Shown: piece by piece, positions 16,070-24,376 of the stretch | Numbering within the stretch: the stretch's first letter is position 1 | Layout of the letters: each line of letters begins with the position of its first letter | Origin: Thiobacillus denitrificans | GTDB taxonomy: Bacteria; Pseudomonadota; Gammaproteobacteria; Burkholderiales; Thiobacillaceae | Length of the DNA: 55,687 bases | Reading direction: 5' to 3' | Assembly: GCA_002424845.1 (NCBI GenBank) | Contig: DILD01000036.1 | Location: 11,711 to 67,397, forward strand | Notes under the pieces: generated by a model | Told to the model about the DNA's origin: nothing | Databases searched by the model: none | The model's input: the letters and a program-made list of their open reading frames with translations, nothing else | Translations under genes and position numbers: made by a program

Positions 16070-17107
16070 ATGCCGCATCAGGTCACCATCCAGCCCAGCG
16101 GGCACCAGTTCACAGTAGAAGACGACGAGACCATTCTCGAAGCAGCCCTGCGCGAAGGTTTTGCCCTGCCCTACGGCTGCCGGAATGGTGCGTGCGGATC
16201 GTGCAAGGGCAAAGTGATTTCGGGGCAACTCGATTATGGCGTCTATCAGCCCAATGCGCTGAAGGATGACGAGAAGATCCAGGGCCGCGCATTGTTCTGC
16301 TGTGCCAGACCGTTGTCCGACATGACCATCGAAGCCAAGGAAATCGGCGCTGCAAAGGATCTCGTGGTCAAGACCCTGCCTTGCCGGGTGGAAAAGCTGG
16401 AAAAGCGCGCCGACGATGTCATGCTGGTGAAAATCAAGCTGCCAGCCAATGAACGCCTGCAATTCCTCGCCGGGCAATATATCGATTTCCAGTTGAAGGA
16501 TGGCAAGTCGCGCAGCTATTCGCTCGCCAACCCGCCGCACGACGATGCGCTGCTGGAACTGCACATCCGGCATGTGCCGGGCGGCCTGTTTACCGACCAG
16601 GTTTTTTCCACCCTGAAGGAACGCGACATCCTGCGCCTGAAAGGCCCGCTCGGCAGCTTCTTCATCCGCGAAGACTCCGACAAACCGATGATCTTCATCG
16701 CCGGCGGCACGGGATTCGCGCCGATCAAGGGCATGCTGGAACACGCCTTTTCCGAACACACTGATCGAGAACTGGTGCTGTATTGGGGGGTACGCGCGCT
16801 GAAGGACCTGTATATGGCCGAACTGCCCCAGCGGTGGCTGGCCGAGCATCCGAATTTCAGCTTCATCCCCGTGCTGTCCAACCCTGCCCCGGACGATCAC
16901 TGGCAGGGCCGGACCGGCTTCGTGCACGAAGCCGTGCTGGCGGATTTTTCCGATCTGTCAGGCTACCAGGTCTATGCCTGCGGTGCGCCGATCATGGTCG
17001 ACAACGCACGCGAAAATTTTGTGGGCAAGCGCGGCCTTCCCGAAGATGACTTCTTTGCGGACGCCTTCATCTACGCAGCAGACAGCGAAACAGCGCCCAC
17101 AGCCTGA
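16070..17107 (+). CDS. Ferredoxin-type NAD(P)H-flavin reductase (CDP-6-deoxyglucoseen reductase-like)
   Basis: A 345-residue electron-transfer protein with an N-terminal plant-type 2Fe-2S domain (Cys37, Cys42, Cys45, Cys77 in YGCRNGACGSCKG and LFCCARP). A ferredoxin-NADP reductase-like module follows: FAD motif RSYSLANPP (about 145-153), FIAGGTGFAPIKGML for NAD(P) binding (about 211-225), VLYWGVR, and YACGAPIMVDNARE near the C-terminus. Database names for this family often read CDP-6-deoxy-delta-3,4-glucoseen reductase, but no deoxysugar genes are near, so a general oxygenase or flavin reductase role is equally likely. It is monocistronic, divergent from the SDR gene. Confidence 0.93.
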   Translation: MPHQVTIQPSGHQFTVEDDETILEAALREGFALPYGCRNGACGSCKGKVISGQLDYGVYQPNALKDDEKIQGRALFCCARPLSDMTIEAKEIGAAKDLVVKTLPCRVEKLEKRADDVMLVKIKLPANERLQFLAGQYIDFQLKDGKSRSYSLANPPHDDALLELHIRHVPGGLFTDQVFSTLKERDILRLKGPLGSFFIREDSDKPMIFIAGGTGFAPIKGMLEHAFSEHTDRELVLYWGVRALKDLYMAELPQRWLAEHPNFSFIPVLSNPAPDDHWQGRTGFVHEAVLADFSDLSGYQVYACGAPIMVDNARENFVGKRGLPEDDFFADAFIYAADSETAPTA

Positions 17108-17156
17108 GGCGGCACGCGCTTAACGGGAAACGGCCTGACCGAGTCGTCTTCGACGC

Positions 17157-18329
17157 TCACTGCGCGCGGCACAACGCCAGCGCTTTCTGATAATGCTTAC
17201 AGGCTTCGTTCGGCTGACCACTCTGTGTCTTGAGTTCGGCCATGCGAATATGGCCTTCCGCACTTGGCGCGATGGCCAGGCTGGCTTCCAGATAACTCTG
17301 CGCCTTGCCCCACAATTCCTGCGCACTGCACAACCGTGCCAGCGCCAGCAATAACTGTGCATCACGCGGCTTAGCATGCAGCCATTTTTCAGCCTGCTCG
17401 ATCTGCCGTGCCGGGTTGCTGCCGCGAGCTTCACCGTACAACGCCACCAGCTCCTCGTGCCACTCACGATTGAGCGCGGTTTCCAGCACATCAAGCGCGA
17501 CATCGTGACTGCCGCGCTGCATGAAAGCACGAGCTGCAGCACGCGCCACCCAGGGATCAAGCTTGAAATCGACCGGGATTCTCTTCCAGTATTCCTGTAG
17601 ACCACGTTCATCTTCTGCGCGGCGCTTGAGGTTCTCGGCATAAGCCATGCGCCGGCTCTGGATGGCAACCGTCGACTCCAGCGCATTGCTGCGTGCCAGC
17701 GCGTCGAGCAAGCGCTCGACCTCATCCCATTGCCCGGTCATCTGGCGCGCCTTGAGCTCGAATCGAAGCAACGCAGTATGCTGGGGCGCGATTTCCTTGG
17801 CGCGCTTGATCGCCGCCAGTGCGGCAGTGGCGTCCTTCATGCCGAGTTGCGCCTCGGCTTCAAACAACTGTGCCGCTAATTCGGACCCCTGCTCGATGGC
17901 TTCCTGAATGTGGCGCTCACGCTGGGAGGGCGCTCGCATTTCCTGCGCGGCATGGGCGGCCAACACCCGCGCCAGTCCCATGCGAGCCGCATCACCCTGC
18001 CACTGTCCGAATGATTGGGCTGCATCCTGGTAACGATATTCAACATACGCCCGCAGGCCGCCCACAAAGTTTTCATCCCGCCTGGCTGCCGCACGGCGTT
18101 CGCGCTGTTCGCGCACGATGCTCGGCAGGTTGAGCGTGAGCATGGCCAGTCGCAACAGCATCATGCCCCCCAACACCAGCCCCGCCACCATTAGAACGAA
18201 ACTGATAAAGGAAATCTCCATCCGCCACGGTGGATACACCAGCACCACGTAACCCGGGTCGTAGCGCCCCGCCATCGCCAGCGCGATGGCCAGTACCGCA
18301 ACAATGATCAGCGAGATCAGCCAGCGCAT
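17157..18329 (-). CDS. hemY: HemY, inner-membrane TPR protein of the heme operon
   Basis: A 390-residue protein with two N-terminal membrane segments (about 3-22 and 38-62, around LISLIIVAVLAIALAMAG and FVLMVAGLVLGGMMLL) and a large helical TPR-like domain rich in Ala/Leu repeats. This is the proteobacterial HemY N-domain family, unrelated to protoporphyrinogen oxidase; its role in heme metabolism is not settled. Its ATG shares the A of the hemX stop (TAATG), so it is translationally coupled as the last gene of hemC-D-X-Y. Confidence 0.94.
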   Translation of the reverse strand: MRWLISLIIVAVLAIALAMAGRYDPGYVVLVYPPWRMEISFISFVLMVAGLVLGGMMLLRLAMLTLNLPSIVREQRERRAAARRDENFVGGLRAYVEYRYQDAAQSFGQWQGDAARMGLARVLAAHAAQEMRAPSQRERHIQEAIEQGSELAAQLFEAEAQLGMKDATAALAAIKRAKEIAPQHTALLRFELKARQMTGQWDEVERLLDALARSNALESTVAIQSRRMAYAENLKRRAEDERGLQEYWKRIPVDFKLDPWVARAAARAFMQRGSHDVALDVLETALNREWHEELVALYGEARGSNPARQIEQAEKWLHAKPRDAQLLLALARLCSAQELWGKAQSYLEASLAIAPSAEGHIRMAELKTQSGQPNEACKHYQKALALCRAQ

Positions 18330-19372
18330 TACGGATTCCCCTTGTAGGAATCCAGAGCCGCCAGACTTGCATCAATGCCGGGCAATTTGGTTGCAACTTT
18401 CAGGCTGGACAGGCGCCTGATTTCTTTGAGGGCCTCGGCAACGCCGGCGTCACGCGTGTTGAAATATCGCTCCAGCATCGCGGACGCCGCATTCAGATCA
18501 GCCTGAAACGCCGGCTGATCCGCCGATAGCATGGCCAGGCGCGCCGATAACAGGCGCAGGCGAAGATTTTCACGCAAAAAATAAGCCTGCTCGGGCGGCA
18601 GCAACACGGTTTCATTACCCTCGATGCGGCGGATGTGCACCAGGCGTTTCAGTTCCGCCCAGAGTTCCTGCCCAAAATCGGCGGCCCGGCCGCTGCCCCC
18701 CATCGCCGGCATCGCTCCGGACTCCTGCGCGCTGGCCAACGGCCAACTGGCATGACGCGACACCAGCGCTTCCAGACGCGCACTTGCCCCCACCTCATCG
18801 AGTGACGGAACCGCACGCAAATTTGCCAGGTCGGTCGCAATTGCCCGGCGCAAGGCGGTGAACTGCGGCTTGTTCAGGCGCTGCAGGCGCGTGTCGGCGC
18901 CTTCCAGCGCAATGATCGCGGCCTTGACGTTGCCCGCCAGTTGCAGCTGTTGTGCGGCAGTGAGCAGCACCTGCTCAATTTCGGCTAGAGCCCACTGATC
19001 GCGTCCCTGCGACACGTCCTTGTACAGCGCCTCAAGTGAGAGCTGTTGCTGCTGGGATGTCGACAGTTGCGTTTCGATATGAGTGACCCTTTCCCCGATC
19101 TGCCGCATCAAGTCATCGGCATTGCGCGCCAGCAGGCGAGTTTCATTGACGTCTTTACCGGTGTCGGCAAGCATGCGGCCAAGATCGGTTTTCAGGTCAC
19201 GAATGCGCTCGTGGCTATCGAACCACGACCAGGCCACGACAGCCAGCGCAAGCGCGGCGATCAGCAGGGCAAGCAGCGCTACCGGAGAAGGGGAAGGATG
19301 ACCCGCATGCGCAAACGGAGCGGCAGATTGTGCGGCGGGCTGAGAGACCGACATTTCGGGTTTTTCGCTCAT
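18329..19372 (-). CDS. hemX: HemX-like protein
   Basis: A 347-residue bitopic membrane protein: a short cytosolic N-terminus, one membrane helix at about 30-49 (VALLALLIAALALAVVAWSW) and a coiled-coil rich domain facing the periplasm. Such proteins are often named uroporphyrinogen III C-methyltransferase, but the SUMT catalytic fold is absent, so that enzymatic name is not supported. DQWALAEIEQVLLTAAQQLQLAGN is the family core; only DQWALAEIEQVLLTAAQQL is needed to recognise it. The gene overlaps hemD by 4 nt (ATGA). Confidence 0.94.
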   Translation of the reverse strand: MSEKPEMSVSQPAAQSAAPFAHAGHPSPSPVALLALLIAALALAVVAWSWFDSHERIRDLKTDLGRMLADTGKDVNETRLLARNADDLMRQIGERVTHIETQLSTSQQQQLSLEALYKDVSQGRDQWALAEIEQVLLTAAQQLQLAGNVKAAIIALEGADTRLQRLNKPQFTALRRAIATDLANLRAVPSLDEVGASARLEALVSRHASWPLASAQESGAMPAMGGSGRAADFGQELWAELKRLVHIRRIEGNETVLLPPEQAYFLRENLRLRLLSARLAMLSADQPAFQADLNAASAMLERYFNTRDAGVAEALKEIRRLSSLKVATKLPGIDASLAALDSYKGNP

Positions 19373-20136
19373 GAATTGTTCCTGAACCAGTTAACCATAC
19401 CTTCCACCAAACCCGCATCACCACCCGGTGTCACGACAACCTGTGCCATGCCAAAGTTGCGGGCCGCTTCGGCAATTTTCTCATGCGGGGCAAAAAGCGG
19501 GGTGCGCAGCAGCAGCGGCCGGCCCGCATCGCCCAGCAAGGCGGCCAGATTATCCAGCGTCTCCGCGCTGGTGACGGTCACCGCGTCGATGCCGCCAGCC
19601 TGCCAGCGCACCAGCAATTGCGTCGCATCCACCTGGGGCCGCATGCGCCGATAACATTCCATGAAGTGAACCTGTGCGCCCCGGTGGGTGAGCGTTTCGG
19701 CCAGCAGGGGACGGCCGCCGACGCCACGCACAATCATCACACGCTTACCCGCCACATCCTGCAACTGCGGCAACGCCAGCAACGCTTCGCTGTCCTGTCC
19801 ATCTGGCGTGATGACCGCATCCACACCATGCGCGGCCAGCGCGCGAGCCGTGCCTGACCCCACTGCAAAAATTTGAACCATAGCGGGCAGCATCCCACTC
19901 GCCTGGATAGCGGCCATGCCGAATTGCGCCGCATTAGGGCTGACAAAAATCACGATGTCGGCGCTGGCCAATCGTTCGAGCGGGAGCGTCAATTGGTTCA
20001 TCGCTACCCCCTCGATGGCAAGTGCCGGAAACGCAAAGGCTTCGCCGCCTGCCGCCTGAACCGCCTGTGCCAGCGCGGCTGTCTGGTGGGCGGGGCGCGT
20101 GACCAGCACCGTACGTCCAGCCAGAGGGAGGCTCAT
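19369..20136 (-). CDS. hemD: Uroporphyrinogen-III synthase
   Basis: This enzyme closes hydroxymethylbilane to uroporphyrinogen III with inversion of ring D. The sequence is 255 residues, normal for this poorly conserved two-lobed family. Recognisable parts are VLVTRPAHQTAALAQAVQAAGG at the N-terminus (core TRPAHQTAALA), IVIFVSPNAAQFGM, FAVGSGTARALAAHGVDAV, ALLALPQL and VTVTSAETLDNLAALLG. It overlaps hemC by 4 nt upstream and hemX by 4 nt downstream, so the three are tightly coupled. Confidence 0.95.
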   Translation of the reverse strand: MSLPLAGRTVLVTRPAHQTAALAQAVQAAGGEAFAFPALAIEGVAMNQLTLPLERLASADIVIFVSPNAAQFGMAAIQASGMLPAMVQIFAVGSGTARALAAHGVDAVITPDGQDSEALLALPQLQDVAGKRVMIVRGVGGRPLLAETLTHRGAQVHFMECYRRMRPQVDATQLLVRWQAGGIDAVTVTSAETLDNLAALLGDAGRPLLLRTPLFAPHEKIAEAARNFGMAQVVVTPGGDAGLVEGMVNWFRNNS

Positions 20137-21053
20137 GCAGGGAGATTGTCGAGGATCGCGCGCGCACCCTGAGCCAGAAGCTTGTCGGCCAGCGCCTGGC
20201 CGACCGCCTCCGGGTCGCGCGCGTCGCCTTCGGCATGATTATGAATGAAGCCGCTACCATCCGGATTGGCAACAAAGCCATTGAGCGCCAAGCGGCCGTC
20301 CTTCAGAACGGCATGCGCCCCCAGCGGCACCTGGCAACTCCCGCCCAGTACGCGGCTGACCTGGCGTTCCGCGCGCACGCAGGCGGCGGTCTCGGGATGA
20401 TCGAGTGCAGCCAGCATGGCCGCCACTTCATGACTGCCACTGCGAATCTCGATGCCGAGCGCCCCCTGCCCGGCGGCGGGAATGCTGTCTTCCACGGAAA
20501 GCAGGCTCTTGATGCGCTCGCCGAGGCCCAGCCGCTTGAGGCCGGCCGCGGCCAGCAGAATGGCGTCGAACTGGCCTTCGTCGAGCTTCTTCAGGCGGGT
20601 GCCGACGTTGCCGCGCAAGGGTTTGACCGACAGATGCGGATAGCGTGCACGCAGCTGTGCCTCACGGCGCAGGCTGGAGGTGCCGACCACGGCACCGGGC
20701 GGCAGGTCGGACAGGCGATCGTACCGATTGGACACGAAGGCATCGCGCGGGTCCTCGCGCTCGCCGATCACCGCCAGTTCGAAGCCGGGCGGCAGTTCCA
20801 TCGGCACGTCCTTCATCGAATGCACCGCCAGGTCGGCCTGGCCGGTTTCCAGTGCCACTTCGAGCTCCTTGACGAACAATCCCTTGCCGCCGATCTTGGA
20901 CAGCGTGACGTCGAGGATCTGGTCGCCGCGCGTGGTCATGCCGAGAATGCTGACCGTGCAACCCGGATGCAACGCGGAAAGGCGGTCTCGTATATGCTCC
21001 GCCTGCCACATGGCAAGGGCACTTTCACGGGAAGCAATGGTCAGGGTGTGCAT
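20133..21053 (-). CDS. hemC: Porphobilinogen deaminase (hydroxymethylbilane synthase)
   Basis: This enzyme polymerises four porphobilinogens into hydroxymethylbilane. The start is ATG 21053 (MHTLTIASRESALAMWQA), which matches the family N-terminus; an upstream frame to 21137 is not needed. Motifs are GDQILDVTLSKIGGKGLFVKELE (core SKIGGKGLFVKELE), HSMKDVP, REDPRDAFVS, GTSSLRREAQL and the cofactor cysteine in LGGSCQVPLGAHA. 306 residues is normal. It is the first gene of hemC-D-X-Y. The divergent thioredoxin-like gene starts 48 bp away, so the promoters must overlap. Confidence 0.97.
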   Translation of the reverse strand: MHTLTIASRESALAMWQAEHIRDRLSALHPGCTVSILGMTTRGDQILDVTLSKIGGKGLFVKELEVALETGQADLAVHSMKDVPMELPPGFELAVIGEREDPRDAFVSNRYDRLSDLPPGAVVGTSSLRREAQLRARYPHLSVKPLRGNVGTRLKKLDEGQFDAILLAAAGLKRLGLGERIKSLLSVEDSIPAAGQGALGIEIRSGSHEVAAMLAALDHPETAACVRAERQVSRVLGGSCQVPLGAHAVLKDGRLALNGFVANPDGSGFIHNHAEGDARDPEAVGQALADKLLAQGARAILDNLPA

Positions 21054-21101
21054 GGCGGTAGGAATGGACTGTTTGATTTGACAAAAGATGACGCGACACT
21101 G

Positions 21102-21632
21102 ATGACTATGACTATGACATACCCGCACTCGTCTCAAGCTGCCACAGCCATGCTGCGACAGCTTGCTGCATGGTTTTTGATTCTAGCATGGGGGCTGGCC
21201 TTGCCCGTTGCGGCCAATGGGCCGGACAAGCTGGTTCATGCCAGTAATTTCCAGGCCGACGCGCAAACCGCCGCGAAGCGTCAGGTACCCATCATGGTTC
21301 TGTTCTCCACGCCCAATTGCCCGTATTGCGAGCGCGTCAAACGCGAATATCTGGTTCCCATGCACAAGGATCCGGCCTATCGCAATCGCGTCATTTTCCG
21401 GGAAGTCACGGTCGACTCCACGGCCGCGATAACCGGCTTCGGGGGCACCCGCACGACCGAAGGGGCTTTCGCCGCCGAAAACAAAGTTTTCATCGTGCCC
21501 ACCGTCATGGTGTTCGACACCCAGGGCAAACCGACCAGCGAAGCCATTGTTGGCCTGCTGATTCCGGATTTCTATTTCGGTTATCTGGAAGCGGCGATTG
21601 ACGAAGGCCAGGGCAAGGTACGCAACCGCTAA
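21102..21632 (+). CDS. Secreted thioredoxin-fold protein (SoxW/DsbC-like)
   Basis: A periplasmic redox protein with signal-like segment LRQLAAWFLILAWGLALPVAA, the active-site CxxC in FSTPNCPYCERVKREYL and the cis-proline segment FIVPTVMVFD. It ends with GLLIPDFYFGYLEAAID. The CPYC dipeptide is glutaredoxin-like. Start choice is open: three in-frame ATGs at 21102, 21108 and 21114, and a fourth at 21150 directly before the signal peptide; none has a strong ribosome site. The outermost is used here. It is divergent from hemC. A role in thiol reduction for cytochrome or sulfur-oxidation proteins is inference. Confidence 0.85.
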   Translation: MTMTMTYPHSSQAATAMLRQLAAWFLILAWGLALPVAANGPDKLVHASNFQADAQTAAKRQVPIMVLFSTPNCPYCERVKREYLVPMHKDPAYRNRVIFREVTVDSTAAITGFGGTRTTEGAFAAENKVFIVPTVMVFDTQGKPTSEAIVGLLIPDFYFGYLEAAIDEGQGKVRNR

Positions 21633-21662
21633 TCGCGCCCCGGCCGGGGGTCATCATGACGC

Positions 21663-21735
21663 GCCCGATTCACCCTGCCCTGTAGCGTGATCGGGCAGGC
21701 AGGCTTAGCCACGACATACCGGAAACAGGTATAAA
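21663..21735 (+). promoter_or_regulatory. Two alternative stems and a TATAAA box before the two-component pair
   Basis: GCCCGAT (21663-21669) can pair with ATCGGGC (21690-21696), or CCTGCCC (21674-21680) with GGGCAGG (21693-21699); the two stems exclude each other. TATAAA at 21730-21735 is a good -10 box for the response regulator gene at 21762. No clear -35 is seen. Confidence 0.45.
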
Positions 21736-21761
21736 ATCGCCGGCATGCTGGCGATATTCGG

Positions 21762-22403
21762 ATGAAAACCCTTCTGGCCGATGACCATCCGCTGATGCGC
21801 GAGGGGATTCGACAGGTTTTATCTCAACTGGCGGCCTCGGTCGAGGTCATCGTCGCCCGCGATTACCCCACTCTTTTTGCGCAGACCTCGCTTCACCCCG
21901 ATCTCGATCTGGCGCTTGTCGACCTGAACATGCCGGGCTTCACCGGCATGCAGGGTATCCGCCAGTACCGTAACTGCTATCCCGACATTCCGCTAGTCGT
22001 TCTGTCCGCCTCCGAATCACCGCACATCATCCGTAGCGCGCTGGAGGCCGGCGCACTTGGCTACATTCCCAAATCAGCCCCTGCCGACAGGATGCTAGCC
22101 GCATTGCAACAGGTGCTATCCGGCAATCCCTACGTGCCGTACCACCTGGATCAGGGCCGCGCCGCGCCGCACACGCCGGACCCCGCTGAATTGAAAGCGC
22201 TTCAACATCACGGACTGACGGCGCGCCAGCTCGATGTCGCACATCTGCTGGCCCAGGGCTGCGCCAACAAGGCCATCGGCGGCATGCTGTCCATGTCGGA
22301 AAGCACAGTGAAGGTACATATGGCCGCAATCTTCCGGGCCCTGGGTGTTTCCAACCGTACCGCAGCCGTTCTCGAAATTCAGAGACTGATTCAATCCTCC
22401 TGA
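21762..22403 (+). CDS. LuxR/NarL-family response regulator
   Basis: A 213-residue DNA-binding regulator. The receiver has LLADDHPLMREGI (Asp7, Asp8), the phospho-acceptor Asp54 in LALVDLNMPGF, Ser in VVLSASES and Lys in GYIPKSAP. The C-terminal LuxR helix-turn-helix is LTARQLDVAHLLAQGCANKAIG followed by SESTVKVHMAAIFRALGVSNRT; LTARQLDVAHLLAQG and STVKVHMAAIFRALGV are the diagnostic parts. It is followed after 6 nt by a hybrid kinase that is its likely partner. Target genes are unknown. Confidence 0.93.
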   Translation: MKTLLADDHPLMREGIRQVLSQLAASVEVIVARDYPTLFAQTSLHPDLDLALVDLNMPGFTGMQGIRQYRNCYPDIPLVVLSASESPHIIRSALEAGALGYIPKSAPADRMLAALQQVLSGNPYVPYHLDQGRAAPHTPDPAELKALQHHGLTARQLDVAHLLAQGCANKAIGGMLSMSESTVKVHMAAIFRALGVSNRTAAVLEIQRLIQSS

Positions 22404-22409
22404 TCCCCT

Positions 22410-24329
22410 GTGGATTTCCTGCACGCCCCATTCGTCCGGCTGCCGCTTTCCAGCATCCGCAGCCGCATGCTGATGATTGCGCTGTTGCCCGCGCTGCTGG
22501 CCGAATTCGGGATGGTGGCCTACTTCACTACGCAAACGCTCGCCACCGCGGAAAATGCATTGCATGCACGTGCTTTCAACGCGGCCCGCCATCTCGCCGA
22601 CACCCTGCCCTATGCGCTGATCAGTGGCGACTTCCCACAAGTTGTCGCGCTGCTCAAAGTCGAGGCCGAGAACAGCGAGCTGTCCTTCGCCCGCATCACC
22701 GATCCTCATGGAAAACAGATCGCCAGTACCGGTACCCCCTCTCACCCCGCCAGCCCGAACAAGTACTACGGAAAAGGCGCCGAAATTCGTTTGCCCGCCG
22801 CCGACTTCAGCAATGACAGCCTGTTCGGCCTCACTGCCATCCCCGTCAACAACCTGCTGGGGCGTGCGGAAGTCGAGGTTTCACTCGACCAGATCGGTAT
22901 GTTCAAGCGCGATACCTTGCTCCATGCTGCGCTCCTGATGCTGGCCGCACTTGTCCTTACCACGGCACTGGCATGGCGCTTGTCCAATCGACTTGCCGGG
23001 CAATTGCGCCACATCGGCGGGGTCGTGGAACGGCTCGCCTGCAACGACCTCACGGTACGTACACACCTGCCGCCAAGAGGGGAGGTTGGCGCGCTGGCTA
23101 CCGGCGTGAACGATATGGCCGAAGCCCTGCAAGCACACCACGGCGAACTGGAAAAACGCATCGCCGAGGCAACCGCCGACCTGGCCGAAAAGAGAAATAT
23201 GGCCGAGCAAGCCCACCTCGCCAAGTCGCGTTTCTTCGCGTCCGCCAGCCACGATCTTCGGCAACCCATGCATGCACTATCGCTATTTGTCGCAGCCCTG
23301 AAGGCACGCAATCAGCAACCCGAAACACAAGCGCTGATCGACGACATCGAAGCCTCCACTGCATCAATGGAACTGCAGTTCAATGCCCTGCTCGATATTT
23401 CACAGCTGGATGCCGGCACCATCGAGGTGAATCCGGTGCATTTTTCACTACAGAAAATGCTGCGCGATCTCGACCAGCAGTTCAGAGCGCTGGCCGAGGA
23501 AAAAGGTCTGCGGCTGCGTTTTCGCCCATGCAACTTCACGCTCTACAGTGACCCATTGCTGGTTGAGCGCATCCTGGTCAATCTGATCGCCAATGCCATA
23601 CGCTATACCGATGACGGCGGCGTACTGGTGGCCTGCCGTCGCCGTAGCCGCGTGGTGCGCCTGAGCGTCATCGATAGCGGGCGCGGCATTCCGGAAGACC
23701 AGCATGAAAGCGTGTTTCACGAATTCGTTCAGTTGCACAATCCGGCGCGTGACCGCAGCAAGGGCCTCGGGCTCGGACTCGCCATCGTGTCCCGCCTGGG
23801 CCGCCTGCTGGGGCTCCGCGCCAACCTGAAATCGCGCCCCGGGCACGGCTCGGTTTTCAGCATCGACGTTCCCAACGGCGATGCCAGCCTGATCGCCCCC
23901 CCTGCCTCCGCCCATCATGCGCCGGGGCTGCTCCCGGAAGACTCACTGGTGCTGCTGGTCGACGACGAAAGCGCGATCCTGCGAGGCATGACTGAACTGT
24001 TCGACAACTGGAACATCTTGCTCGTCGCCGTCCACAACACGGACGAAGCCATGCAATGCCTCGATAAGCTCGGTCGAATCCCTGATGTCATCGTATCGGA
24101 CTACCGCCTGCCCGATGACACCGACGGCATCGAGGTCATCACCCGTCTGCGGAAAAAATACGGGGCTGGCATCCCGGCCATTCTGGTCACCGGCGACACC
24201 GCACCCGAAACCGTTCTGCGCATCAAGCAGGCTGGCATTTCACTCCAGTCCAAACCCCTCCGCCCGGCTAAATTGCGCGCCCTGCTCACTCACCTGATCC
24301 AGCAATCACGCAGCGCTGCTGTGGGATAA
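22410..24329 (+). CDS. Hybrid histidine kinase with C-terminal receiver
   Basis: A membrane sensor of 639 residues starting at GTG 22410, six bases after the regulator's stop. TM1 is about 20-43, a short periplasmic sensor about 44-165 (RNA or ligand unknown), TM2 about 170-190, then HAMP (about 190-245), coiled coil, HisKA with phospho-His281 (ASASHDLRQPMHAL), HATPase (N box VNLIANAIRYTDDGG about 390-404; G box IDSGRGIPED; KGLGLGLAIV), and a receiver with DDE at 518-520 and Asp564 in VIVSDYRLPDD. HDLRQPMHAL is typical of the kinases paired with LuxR-type regulators. No ribosome site is visible, so translation is probably coupled. Confidence 0.93.
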   Translation: MDFLHAPFVRLPLSSIRSRMLMIALLPALLAEFGMVAYFTTQTLATAENALHARAFNAARHLADTLPYALISGDFPQVVALLKVEAENSELSFARITDPHGKQIASTGTPSHPASPNKYYGKGAEIRLPAADFSNDSLFGLTAIPVNNLLGRAEVEVSLDQIGMFKRDTLLHAALLMLAALVLTTALAWRLSNRLAGQLRHIGGVVERLACNDLTVRTHLPPRGEVGALATGVNDMAEALQAHHGELEKRIAEATADLAEKRNMAEQAHLAKSRFFASASHDLRQPMHALSLFVAALKARNQQPETQALIDDIEASTASMELQFNALLDISQLDAGTIEVNPVHFSLQKMLRDLDQQFRALAEEKGLRLRFRPCNFTLYSDPLLVERILVNLIANAIRYTDDGGVLVACRRRSRVVRLSVIDSGRGIPEDQHESVFHEFVQLHNPARDRSKGLGLGLAIVSRLGRLLGLRANLKSRPGHGSVFSIDVPNGDASLIAPPASAHHAPGLLPEDSLVLLVDDESAILRGMTELFDNWNILLVAVHNTDEAMQCLDKLGRIPDVIVSDYRLPDDTDGIEVITRLRKKYGAGIPAILVTGDTAPETVLRIKQAGISLQSKPLRPAKLRALLTHLIQQSRSAAVG

Positions 24330-24376
24330 TCCGCCTGGCTCAGTGCTCTCGATTCTCGACCCTCGACTCAATAACC

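Noticed and set aside
18329..19372. HemX as a true uroporphyrinogen III methyltransferase
   Set aside because: The protein has one membrane helix and coiled coil and lacks the SUMT catalytic fold, so the enzyme name often given to this family is not supported.
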